Shown: in pieces, positions 1 through 5,957 of the stretch | Layout: each line of letters opens with the position of its first letter | Position numbering within the stretch: the stretch's first letter is position 1 | DNA from: Solirubrobacteraceae bacterium | GTDB lineage: Bacteria; Actinomycetota; Thermoleophilia; Solirubrobacterales; Solirubrobacteraceae | Reading direction: 5' to 3' | Assembly (NCBI GenBank): GCA_023230855.1 | Contig: JALNWQ010000014.1 | Span: 1-64,000 of the forward strand | Length of the DNA: 64,000 nt | The notes under the pieces: model-generated | The model's database searches: none | The model's input: the letters and a program-made list of their open reading frames with translations, nothing else | Told to the model about the DNA's origin: nothing | Made by a program: the position numbers and the translations under genes

Positions 1-7
1 TCGGCGG

Positions 8-63
8 CGGGCTGCCGGCTCGCTCGGGCACCCTCCGGGCGCCCTTCGCAAGCCGGCAGCCCG
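8..63 (-). terminator. Inverted repeat closing the minus-strand element operon
   Basis: A perfect 13-base inverted repeat (arms 8-20 and 51-63, arm cgggctgccggct) with a 30-base loop lies just beyond the last minus-strand gene, which stops at 86. No T tract follows, as is common in high-GC genomes. It is best read as a terminator for the operon. Confidence 0.55.
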
Positions 64-85
64 CATCGGCGCGGGGCCATCGGTC

Positions 86-544
86 TCAACTAACAGGTGT
101 GCGAGACATCTTGACGCGGGACAAGGTGATCGTGGCCTCGCATCGGAAGATGCAGACCGCGATCCAGGCGCGGTCGCGGCAGCGGTTGAGGGCGGCCTGG
201 TCGGGGTGCGGGTCGAGGGGATCGCGGGTCACCCATTCGCCCCAGCGTCGCGGTGCGCCGTGCACGATCCGGCCGTCCGCGACAGTGCGGAGCGCGCGGG
301 CCTCGGCCGGGGTGGGGCGGGCGGTCATCTGGCGGTGCAGCCGCCGGCAGCCGTCCTCGACGGTGGTGTCTGGGGGGTGCCAGTCGAGGCGCGGCCGGAG
401 GTAGTGGACGATGGCGTGGTCGGTGCGGGACGCGTGGTGGACGATGAGCGCGGGGTGCGGGGCGGCTTGGGTGGTGCAGCGCATGCCGTGCTGTTCGCAG
501 AGGCGCTTGAGGCGCCTCTGGACGGGGTTGTCGCGGCGGGTCAT
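86..544 (-). CDS. Hypothetical protein of integrated element (152 aa)
   Basis: Product not recognised. The ATG at 544 is chosen because it has a strong ribosome site (aggaggacaggagcg) and forms an ATGA overlap with the stop of the gene upstream. The frame is open further upstream, but that part is arginine-rich read-through of the neighbouring gene. The protein is basic, has an HxxxxDHAIVHYLR segment near residue 40 and cysteines near both ends, and lacks signal peptide or membrane span. As the last gene of the overlapping run it may be an accessory gene of a prophage or conjugative element. Confidence 0.6.
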   Translation of the reverse strand: MTRRDNPVQRRLKRLCEQHGMRCTTQAAPHPALIVHHASRTDHAIVHYLRPRLDWHPPDTTVEDGCRRLHRQMTARPTPAEARALRTVADGRIVHGAPRRWGEWVTRDPLDPHPDQAALNRCRDRAWIAVCIFRCEATITLSRVKMSRTPVS

Positions 545-918
545 CGCTCCTGTCCTCCTGGTGTCAGAGCGGCGGTGGCGGCCGCGAACTGTGCGACCTC
601 GTAGCACGGGTCGCCGGGCTCGTTGGCGGGGCCGTGGTCGGCGATCTCGCGCAGCGCCTCGGCCATGCGGTCGGCGCGGGCCTCCTCGCGGTGCCACTGA
701 CGGCGTACCCAGTTGAGGGCCTGCTCCAGTCTGCGGTTGCGGGCCTCGGCAGCGGTGAGCCGGTCCTCCAGCTCCTCCACGAGCGGCCACCACAGGGCGT
801 GGACGGCCGCACCGGCGACGTCCGCCTCCGGGCGCGAGATGGGCTCGCCGAACCCGTCGTGGATCGCACGCCAGATCACATCGGCCGTCATCGGGATGGT
901 CGGGTGGTCACCGGTCAT
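541..918 (-). CDS. Hypothetical coiled-coil protein of element (125 aa)
   Basis: Product not recognised. The ATG at 918 follows ggaggaccggcg and overlaps the upstream stop as ATGA. Its own stop overlaps the next start the same way. Residues about 45-95 (LVEELEDRLTAAEARNRRLE and onward) form a charged heptad pattern typical of a coiled coil. Two closely spaced residues W and a C-terminal alanine-rich stretch are the only other marks. Translational coupling on both sides places it firmly in the element operon. Confidence 0.6.
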   Translation of the reverse strand: MTGDHPTIPMTADVIWRAIHDGFGEPISRPEADVAGAAVHALWWPLVEELEDRLTAAEARNRRLEQALNWVRRQWHREEARADRMAEALREIADHGPANEPGDPCYEVAQFAAATAALTPGGQER

Positions 919-1223
919 CGCCGGTCCTCCAGTGCGGCACGGGCGGCGGAGCGCAGCATGGCGGCGACCTGCCCCGGCTCCTCGTTCCCGAACTCGCCGA
1001 GCTTGTCGGCGCAGAGCAGCATGACCTCCCGCAGCCGGTCCCGCTCGGCCTCCACGGCGGCGTGCAGGTCGCCGCGGACGTACTCGACATCGCCGGGGAA
1101 GCGGTCGGGAGTCACCCCGCCGACCGCCCAGGCCATGCCGTCGGTCTGCCGCCCGGCGGCAGACCCTTCGGCGATGAACGGGACTTGCGTCAGCCACACC
1201 CGCTCGGGCGCGTCAGCGGACAT
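915..1223 (-). CDS. Hypothetical protein of element (102 aa)
   Basis: Product not recognised. A compact acidic protein with a conserved-looking N-terminus (VWLTQVPFIAEG) and an alpha-helical middle (AAVEAERDRLREVMLL). It starts at the ATG at 1223, 11 bases inside the gene upstream, and ends in an ATGA overlap with the gene downstream. Such short proteins are common in actinobacterial prophages and integrative elements, usually without known function. Confidence 0.6.
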   Translation of the reverse strand: MSADAPERVWLTQVPFIAEGSAAGRQTDGMAWAVGGVTPDRFPGDVEYVRGDLHAAVEAERDRLREVMLLCADKLGEFGNEEPGQVAAMLRSAARAALEDRR

Positions 1224-1332
1224 CGTTTGCTCCTTCGGTAGTGGGGCGGGCGGGCGCCGCCCTGTTGCCGGGCTGGACGGTGAGCGCCCAGTCGGCCAGC
1301 GCCTCCACGGCGCCCGGATCGTGGGAGGTCAT
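1213..1332 (-). CDS. Very short hypothetical protein of element (39 aa)
   Basis: A 39-codon frame starting at the ATG at 1332, which overlaps the stop of the SLOG gene (ATGA), and running 11 bases into the next gene. The content (VEALADWALTVQ) looks like a short amphipathic helix. It is supported mainly by its exact fit between two coupled genes. Function unknown. Confidence 0.45.
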   Translation of the reverse strand: MTSHDPGAVEALADWALTVQPGNRAAPARPTTEGANDVR

Positions 1333-1766
1333 CGCTGGCCCTCTAGGTCGTAGGTGCGGCGTATGCCGCTCGGGTAGTCGGGCACCCCGTCGATCAGGGG
1401 CACGTCGTGCAGGATCAGCGGGATGGATGCGCCACGGATCACCTGGATGCAGTCGCTGGTGCCGCGGGACCGCTCCCCGCCGACGCGGAACGCCAACGCC
1501 AGGTCGGCCCCGAGCGACACCATGTAGGAGTTGCGGATGGGGCCGGCGGCGCGACCGTGCTTTCGCCAGTCGGCCGGGTACTCCTCGATCCCCCAGCCGA
1601 GACCGCGGGCGATGGTGGCGGCGACGGCATCGGCGCCACGGGCGCCACCATGGACGAGGGTGCAGTGGCCGGGATCGGCGTCGAGGCGGAGCGGGGCCAT
1701 CGTCAGCTCCGCCCGGACGATTCCCGTGTTGATCCAGCCGCGGGACCCGGTGACGAGGACCCTCAT
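1329..1766 (-). CDS. YspA/cpYpsA-like SLOG-family protein (DUF2493)
   Basis: A 145-residue Rossmann-like nucleotide-binding protein. The N-terminus RVLVTGSRGW is the family signature, followed by HGGARGADAVAA near residue 40, EEYPADWRKHGRAAGPIRN near 62-80, and a late LILHDVP strand. SLOG proteins bind nucleotides or nucleotide-derived ligands, and the YspA-like branch is frequent on actinophages and integrative elements, where it is thought to act in conflict or nucleotide signalling. The ATG at 1766 overlaps the preceding stop. Domain assignment is firm, but the ligand and role are inference. Confidence 0.8.
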   Translation of the reverse strand: MRVLVTGSRGWINTGIVRAELTMAPLRLDADPGHCTLVHGGARGADAVAATIARGLGWGIEEYPADWRKHGRAAGPIRNSYMVSLGADLALAFRVGGERSRGTSDCIQVIRGASIPLILHDVPLIDGVPDYPSGIRRTYDLEGQR

Positions 1767-1894
1767 CGCCGACCTCTCCGACGCTCAAGCTCGCCAAGCT
1801 CGATCAGCAGCGAGCCCACCCGGAAGAACGCGTAGCCCTTGAAGGCGATCACGGCGCCCAGGGCAACGGCCCCGGCGATCTCCCACGCGCTCAT
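1763..1894 (-). CDS. Small single-span membrane protein of element (43 aa)
   Basis: Reading the minus strand from the ATG at 1894 gives 43 residues: a short N-terminus, one hydrophobic helix (AGAVALGAVIAFKGYAFF), then a basic tail (LERRRGRR). The start overlaps the upstream stop and its own TGA overlaps the SLOG start, both as ATGA, so both ends fit the operon pattern. Phage elements often carry such proteins as holin-like or membrane-anchoring factors. No function can be assigned. Confidence 0.6.
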   Translation of the reverse strand: MSAWEIAGAVALGAVIAFKGYAFFRVGSLLIELGELERRRGRR

Positions 1895-2127
1895 CCCCGC
1901 CCCCCGGCGTCCAGGTCGGCCAGGACACGACGACCGTCCTCGGTGGCGTACGCGAACAGGTCGTCCACGGCCGCCAGGCCCTTGTCGATCAACACGCGCA
2001 CGGCACGGTGGTGCACGGCCCCGGAGCCGCTATGCGACGGCGAGGACATGGCGGTCCACGTCGACACGTAGGCGCTCCTGTCGCAGAGCACCCGCAGCGC
2101 CCGAACCTGCGCGTCTGTCAGGCTCAT
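1891..2127 (-). CDS. Small winged-helix-like protein of element (78 aa)
   Basis: A 78-residue protein with the look of a winged helix: SLTDAQVRALRVL as first helix, an alanine/histidine central helix (HHRAVRVLIDKGLAAV) and a two-strand wing (YATEDGRRVLADL). That layout matches small DNA-binding or MarR-like wings. It may be a regulator or recombination accessory protein of the element. Both ends overlap their neighbours by ATGA. The fold is inferred by eye. Confidence 0.6.
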   Translation of the reverse strand: MSLTDAQVRALRVLCDRSAYVSTWTAMSSPSHSGSGAVHHRAVRVLIDKGLAAVDDLFAYATEDGRRVLADLDAGGRG

Positions 2128-2384
2128 CGTCCGCCCCCGTCCTCGATGCCGAGGTAGCGGCGGGCGTCGTCCTCATGCCCGGCCGTCACGGTGCCGGTGA
2201 ACGTGACCGGGTCTTGCGGGTGCGGCAACTCCCGGCGGGCGTTGGTGAGCCACGGCGGGGGTCCGTCATTGACGGGGAGCACGGCGCCGGCGTCCACGTC
2301 GGCCATGGACCACGACCTCTCCAGTGTCGTCCCGTCGGGCAGCGTGAACTTGGCGGCCATCACCGGCAGGTCCTCGATCCTCAT
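2124..2384 (-). CDS. Hypothetical protein of element (86 aa)
   Basis: Starts at the ATG at 2384, which overlaps the upstream stop (ATGA), and ends overlapping the start at 2127. The protein reads MRIEDLPVMAAKFTLPDGTT and looks like a small beta-rich domain with an acidic C-terminus (EDDARRYLGIEDGGGR). Product not recognised. The same frame is open upstream to 2792 without a stop, so it could be translated as the tail of a longer 222-residue protein, but the middle of that frame looks non-coding. Confidence 0.55.
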   Translation of the reverse strand: MRIEDLPVMAAKFTLPDGTTLERSWSMADVDAGAVLPVNDGPPPWLTNARRELPHPQDPVTFTGTVTAGHEDDARRYLGIEDGGGR

Positions 2385-2527
2385 CGCTGACTCCCGTCCT
2401 CGTCGGGCACGGTCTCGACGGGACCCACCAGGCGACGCCTGCGCCAGGGCCCGGTCGCGTCGGGATGGCGCAGCCTGTCGATCGCCCCCAGCGGCTGGAC
2501 CCACTCCTCCCACTCCCCGACCGTCAC
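2381..2527 (-). CDS. Short hypothetical protein of element, GTG start (48 aa)
   Basis: This frame has strong coding character (VGEWEEWVQPLGAIDRLRH, and GC-rich third positions) and ends in an ATGA overlap with the gene downstream. The GTG at 2527 is the likely start because its last two bases with the next A make a TGA in the third frame, the usual GTGA coupling of this operon. The frame continues upstream to an ATG at 2623, but that part is arginine-rich and unlike a protein. Confidence 0.4.
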   Translation of the reverse strand: MTVGEWEEWVQPLGAIDRLRHPDATGPWRRRRLVGPVETVPDEDGSQR

Positions 2528-2792
2528 GTCCTGCTGCCGGCAACGTCCCGACAGCCCGTGCGGCATCCTCGACCGCCGCATCCTCAAGGTCCTGCCGAAC
2601 GTCGTCGGCCTGCTCCGCGTCACGCTCCAGGCGCTCGACGCGGCGGACCAGCCGGTTGAACTCGACGCAGCTCCAGTCGATGCGGCGATTCGCTATCGCC
2701 ATGTCCCAACCGAGCTCGTCGATCTGCTCGTCCACCAAGGCCCCCTCGGACTCCAGCGCGTCGAGACGGGACAGCACGCGATCAGCGGCCAT
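2524..2792 (-). CDS. Coiled-coil protein of element, 3' end uncertain
   Basis: From the ATG at 2792 the first 75 or so residues are a clear coiled coil (LSRLDALESEGALVDEQIDE, then RRVERLERDAEQ). The frame meets no stop until 2124, yet after about 2560 its codon use degrades and the coding signal moves to another frame. Either a single-base indel has removed the natural stop, or the gene runs on into a fused product. The end given here is the stop that would couple to the GTG at 2527. Confidence 0.4.
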
Positions 2793-3108
2793 CGTCGTAG
2801 TCCCTGATCCGGCCCGACATCGGGTCCGTCATCGACCGATAGATCCCACGACGGATCTGGCTGACCGACACGGGCTGCGCGCGCCGCTCCCGATCCCACC
2901 GCGCGTGCTCCCGCAGCGCCTCGCGGTGCCGGGCGTACAGGGCCATCGCGTCGTCGTCGCGGTCCTCGTCCAACGCGCGGTGCGCGGCCTCGATGAGGCG
3001 GAGGGAGTAGGTGCCCCACCACTCCGCACGGTTCGTGGGGGTGGCGCGGGTGTCGAGCGGCGGTGGGGCGAGCGGGTCCGTCGCCCCACCGGTGGCGGGG
3101 GTGGTCAC
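2782..3108 (-). CDS. Hypothetical protein of element, GTG start (108 aa)
   Basis: The GTG at 3108 overlaps the previous stop as GTGA; upstream of it the open frame is arginine-rich read-through. The protein has a proline-rich N-terminus, a helical centre (EWWGTYSLRLIEAAHRALDE) with an acidic run, and a basic helix REALREHARWDRERR. Its stop lies inside the coiled-coil gene by 11 bases. Product not recognised. Confidence 0.55.
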   Translation of the reverse strand: MTTPATGGATDPLAPPPLDTRATPTNRAEWWGTYSLRLIEAAHRALDEDRDDDAMALYARHREALREHARWDRERRAQPVSVSQIRRGIYRSMTDPMSGRIRDYDDGR

Positions 3109-3500
3109 AGTGCCACCGCGAGGTCGCGGGCGACGGCGCGCTGCACGGACTCGTGGACGCGGCGGTGGTAGGTGCGCATCCGGCCGGACCGGTAGCTGGC
3201 GGCGCGCTGCCGCGAGCAGTGCGCGGCGGACTCGGCGTTGTTGACGGCGCACAGCGCGGCGTTCCTGGGCTCGTCGGTGAGGGTGGCGGCGCGGGCGCGG
3301 TGGCGTGCGGCGGACGCGTCGAACGCGGCCGCGATGCGGTCGCACTCGTTGGCGTGCTGGTCGGCGATCCAGTCCCAGCACTGGCCGGTCGAGCCGATGG
3401 GGGACTGGTAGCGGGTGGTGCCGCGACCGTCGGTGACGGTCCAGGTGTGGCCGTTCCAGGTGACGCGGTACGGGGGGTGGTGGTCGACGGAAGTACTCAT
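3105..3500 (-). CDS. Hypothetical protein, first gene of element operon (131 aa)
   Basis: Starts at the ATG at 3500, seven bases from a TAGGGT -10 element, so the message is probably leaderless. A small N-terminal beta segment (YRVTWNGHTWTVTDGRG) that resembles phage or host short domains is followed by a helical histidine-, cysteine- and arginine-rich part (CWDWIADQHANECDRIAAAF). Product not recognised. It opens the run of overlapping genes that reads leftward away from the attachment site. Confidence 0.6.
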   Translation of the reverse strand: MSTSVDHHPPYRVTWNGHTWTVTDGRGTTRYQSPIGSTGQCWDWIADQHANECDRIAAAFDASAARHRARAATLTDEPRNAALCAVNNAESAAHCSRQRAASYRSGRMRTYHRRVHESVQRAVARDLAVAL

Positions 3501-3507
3501 ACGGCGA

Positions 3508-3536
3508 ACCCTAACCGAAGCCGAAAGCGAATGCAA
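3508..3536 (-). promoter_or_regulatory. Leaderless promoter of the element operon
   Basis: On the minus strand a -35 of ttgcat (3531-3536) and a -10 of tagggt (3508-3513) are separated by 17 bases. The -10 ends seven bases before the ATG at 3500, placing the expected transcription start on or next to the start codon. Confidence 0.6.
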
Positions 3537-3788
3537 TACGCGGAAGCGGACCCGGTAACGCAACGGGAGCGCAACGGGAGCGCGGGCGTCCGCCGGCGGC
3601 CGGGACCTCGGACCTCCGATAACGCGTTTGCACCGAACCCGAAGGTCCGACGATCTTGTTCCCAGATTGTTCTCCAGGCCCTCATGTTCCAGCCATGTTC
3701 TCGCCTCGACGTACCGAGCGGTATCCGAAACTTGCGTCGTACAGGGCGATTCGGCCGAGCGGGACACAGCGGGACGACCAGTGAGGGC
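3537..3788. other. Non-coding end of the integrated element
   Basis: No convincing gene in either strand here. The base composition is less GC-rich than the chromosome, with a short tandem duplication (cgcaacgggag twice, about 3557-3580). This is where attachment-site arm sequences would be expected, but no integrase gene or clear arm-site repeats can be seen; the integrase must lie elsewhere in the element, presumably left of the window. Confidence 0.5.
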
Positions 3789-3831
<43 letters not shown>

Positions 3832-3836
3832 TTCGA

Positions 3837-3869
3837 GAGAAGCGCCTCATCGTGGGCGCTTCTCGCGTT
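3837..3869 (+). terminator. Intrinsic terminator of the original tRNA gene
   Basis: A perfect 10-base-pair stem (gagaagcgcc at 3837-3846 and ggcgcttctc at 3855-3864, 8-base loop) is followed by cgttt. It sits directly after the tRNA fragment and is the terminator the intact tRNA gene used before the insertion. Confidence 0.8.
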
Positions 3870-3926
3870 TCTGGGGTACGCCGCTAGGTTCTCGACGCCT
3901 TTACTCGCGCGTTGTACCGTAAAGGC

Positions 3927-4136
3927 ATGAGCGTGATCTCCAGCAAGCACCAGCTCACGCTGCCGGTAGAGGTCATGCGCGCAGCCGGTTTCGCTCCCGG
4001 CGACGACGTCCAAGTCGTGTCGTCCGCTCCGGGGCGCATCGAGATCGTGCAGACCGACGCGTTGATCGCGAAGTACGCCGGGAGCATGCCGGACGTCTAC
4101 GGCGAGGGGTACCTCGAGACGCTCCGCGGCGAATAG
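3927..4136 (+). CDS. AbrB/MazE-type antitoxin-like DNA-binding protein
   Basis: A 69-residue SpoVT-AbrB swapped-hairpin domain: SVISSKHQLTLPVEVMRAAG at the N-terminus, then FAPGDDVQVVSS and GRIEIVQ strands, and a C-terminal toxin-binding tail (IAKYAGSMPDVYGEGYLETL) as in VapB antitoxins. It would neutralise a PIN toxin and bind its own promoter. The ATG at 3927 is preferred; TACCGT lies six bases upstream, giving a leaderless start. The partner toxin just downstream is broken, so the antitoxin is probably an orphan. Confidence 0.8.
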   Translation: MSVISSKHQLTLPVEVMRAAGFAPGDDVQVVSSAPGRIEIVQTDALIAKYAGSMPDVYGEGYLETLRGE

Positions 4137-4141
4137 GAGCC

Positions 4142-4401
4142 GAGCTGTTGATCGGACCGATCCGCGAGGGCAGGCAGAGCACCTGAAGACGATGCTGACC
4201 AACCTCTCGATCGTTCCGGTCCCGGTCGACGCGGAACTGGCCGAGCGCGCGGCCGACGTGCGCGCTCGCACGAACCTCAAGCTCCCTGACGCCTACGCGC
4301 TCGCCACGGCGATGCTCGTCGAGCACCGAGGTCGGACCGATGTGCGTCTCGCCAGCTTCGACAAGAAGGTCCTCAAGGCTCACGCGGATCTGCACGCCTG
4401 A
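4142..4401 (+). pseudogene. Truncated, frameshifted VapC-like PIN-domain toxin
   Basis: Two frames together give the second half of a PIN ribonuclease. At 4142-4174 the codons read ELLIGPIREGR, and after a shift of frame near 4175 they continue AEHLKTMLTNLSIVPV, then KLPDAYALATAM with the conserved acidic residue and LASFDKKVLKAH, the late-strand motif. The N-terminal 70 or so residues with the first catalytic Asp are absent; only five bases separate the fragment from the antitoxin stop. An ATG at 4192 could make a 69-residue remnant, which could not be catalytic. Confidence 0.75.
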
Positions 4402-4417
4402 ACCGGGATCCGCCGAT

Positions 4418-4636
4418 GTGCCGGTGATCGGGTGGCTGGACCTCCTCCGTGCTCAGATCGGAGCGCACCGCGACGTCGACGAGCGTCGCGCCGACCCGCT
4501 CGCCCGGTTCGTCCTCGCCCTGCTGGACGGGGCGTTCATCGCGCGTCAGGCGGACCCGTCCCTCGATCTGGCCGACCTGACGCGGCACATGCCGACCGCG
4601 TTGCTGGCGATCAACGCGAGCTTCGACGTACGCTGA
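4418..4636 (+). pseudogene. C-terminal fragment resembling a TetR-family regulator
   Basis: The frame from a GTG at 4418 encodes about 72 residues (LARFVLALLDGAFIARQADP and ADLTRHMPTALLAI) that resemble the last two helices of a TetR ligand-binding domain. The helix-turn-helix is missing and the frame overlaps no recognisable start region. With the broken PIN gene beside it, this looks like deletion debris next to the attachment site. It could also be a small independent helical protein. Confidence 0.4.
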
Positions 4637-4695
4637 GCGCACCGTCGGGCGACCGTCACGCCGGTCGGTCCGCCACCCCGAGAAGAGGAGCCCCG

Positions 4696-5289
4696 ATGTC
4701 GCTACGTCCCGCCGGAGCCGACCCCATGCTCGTCTACTCGATGAGCGTGTCGGTCGACGGGTTCATCCAGGACCGCGACGGGGGGATCGGGTGGTCGGTG
4801 CCCAGCGACGAGCTGTTCCGGTTCCACCTCGACGCGGTCCGCGAGCTCGGCGCGTGCGTGCTGGGCCGCCGCCTGTACGAGGCGATGCTCGTCTGGGAGA
4901 CCGACCCGTCGCTGCGCCGGGACGACGACACCGACGCGTTCGCCGACGTGTGGACCGCGCTGCCCAAGGTCGTCTTCAGCCGCACCCTGCGCGAGGTCCG
5001 CGGCAACGCCCGGCTCGCGGAGGGGCCCCTGGAGGAGGAGATCCCGAAGGTCCTCGCGTCGGTCGACGGCGACGTCGAGATCGGTGGGGCCGAGCTGGCC
5101 TGCGCGGCGCTCCGGCTGGGGCTCGTCGACGAGCTGCGCAACTTCCGCCATCCGGTGCTCATCGGGGGCGGCACCCCGTTCTACCCGCCGGTCCCCGACA
5201 TCGTGAGGCTCGACCTCGTCGACGTGCGGGCGTTCCCGTCGGGGGTCGTGCTCGAGCGGTACCGGCCGGCGGTCGGGGCCGGCGGCTGA
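4696..5289 (+). CDS. Dihydrofolate-reductase-like (RibD C-terminal) protein
   Basis: A 197-residue protein of the RibD C-terminal/DHFR fold. It shows SVSVDGFIQDRDGGIGWSVP near residue 15-35, VLGRRLYEAM near 55, PKVVFSRTL near 92, GGAELACAALR near 136 and HPVLIGGGTPFY near 155, in the family order. Members are NADPH-dependent reductases of mostly unknown substrate. The ATG at 4696 follows aagaggag at good distance; an ATG ten codons later is less well served. It stands alone between the attachment-site debris and a convergent gene. Confidence 0.85.
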   Translation: MSLRPAGADPMLVYSMSVSVDGFIQDRDGGIGWSVPSDELFRFHLDAVRELGACVLGRRLYEAMLVWETDPSLRRDDDTDAFADVWTALPKVVFSRTLREVRGNARLAEGPLEEEIPKVLASVDGDVEIGGAELACAALRLGLVDELRNFRHPVLIGGGTPFYPPVPDIVRLDLVDVRAFPSGVVLERYRPAVGAGG

Positions 5290-5393
5290 TCGGCGACCTT
5301 CCGGCGCCCCGGGTCGCGGCCCGCCCGGCCCGGACCCGCCCGCGTCGCCCGCCGGACCAGCCCGCGTCGACCGCGGTCGAGCCCCGTTCGCCG

Positions 5394-5903
5394 TCACGCC
5401 GGGTGGCCGGGGTCGATCCGTTTGGCGCGGTGCAGGTCGAGCTGGTGCCCGTCGGCGCCGTGGTGCACGTGGTCGGGCTCCAACAGGAACCCGACGTGGT
5501 CGCCCAGCGGCAACCGCTCCACGACCGTGCCGACGAAGCGGTTGTCGCACGCGTCGAGGATCGGCAGGCCGTGCGGACCGTCGTGCCAGGTGCAGCACGC
5601 GAACTTGTCGACGTCGTCCCCGGTGTGCCCGCCGAACAGACGCGCCAGGTCCGCGGAGGACTCGGGTACGAAGTGCACCGCGAGGTGGTCGACGTGACGG
5701 GCGACCCGGTAGGTGCGGTTCTGGACCGACAGGCAGACGAGGAACCGCGCCGGCCGGATGCTCACCTGTCCCGCGAACCCGACAAGGCACCCCGAGCGCT
5801 CGTCCCCGCGGCGCGCGGTGACGACGAGCATCGGTTGGTCGAGGGTCCCGAGGAGCCGGTCGAAGGCCTCCTCGACGAGCGGACGCGGGGGATCGTCGGC
5901 CAT
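5394..5903 (-). CDS. Flavin reductase-like split-barrel protein
   Basis: A 169-residue protein of the flavin reductase/FMN-binding split-barrel family. FDRLLGTLDQPMLVVTARRG begins the barrel, followed by CLVGFAGQVSIRPARFLVCL (the flavin-binding GF/S-xRP pattern), a Y near 75 and an extended beta C-terminus. Such proteins reduce or bind FMN, often for partner monooxygenases. The ATG at 5903 is preferred over an upstream TTG. No monooxygenase is adjacent, and the convergent partner is the DHFR-like gene. Confidence 0.75.
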   Translation of the reverse strand: MADDPPRPLVEEAFDRLLGTLDQPMLVVTARRGDERSGCLVGFAGQVSIRPARFLVCLSVQNRTYRVARHVDHLAVHFVPESSADLARLFGGHTGDDVDKFACCTWHDGPHGLPILDACDNRFVGTVVERLPLGDHVGFLLEPDHVHHGADGHQLDLHRAKRIDPGHPA

Positions 5904-5957
5904 CGGTCGCAATCTCGCACACGCCCGGCGGTGGTAACCAGCCTCGGCCGTCGCCGA

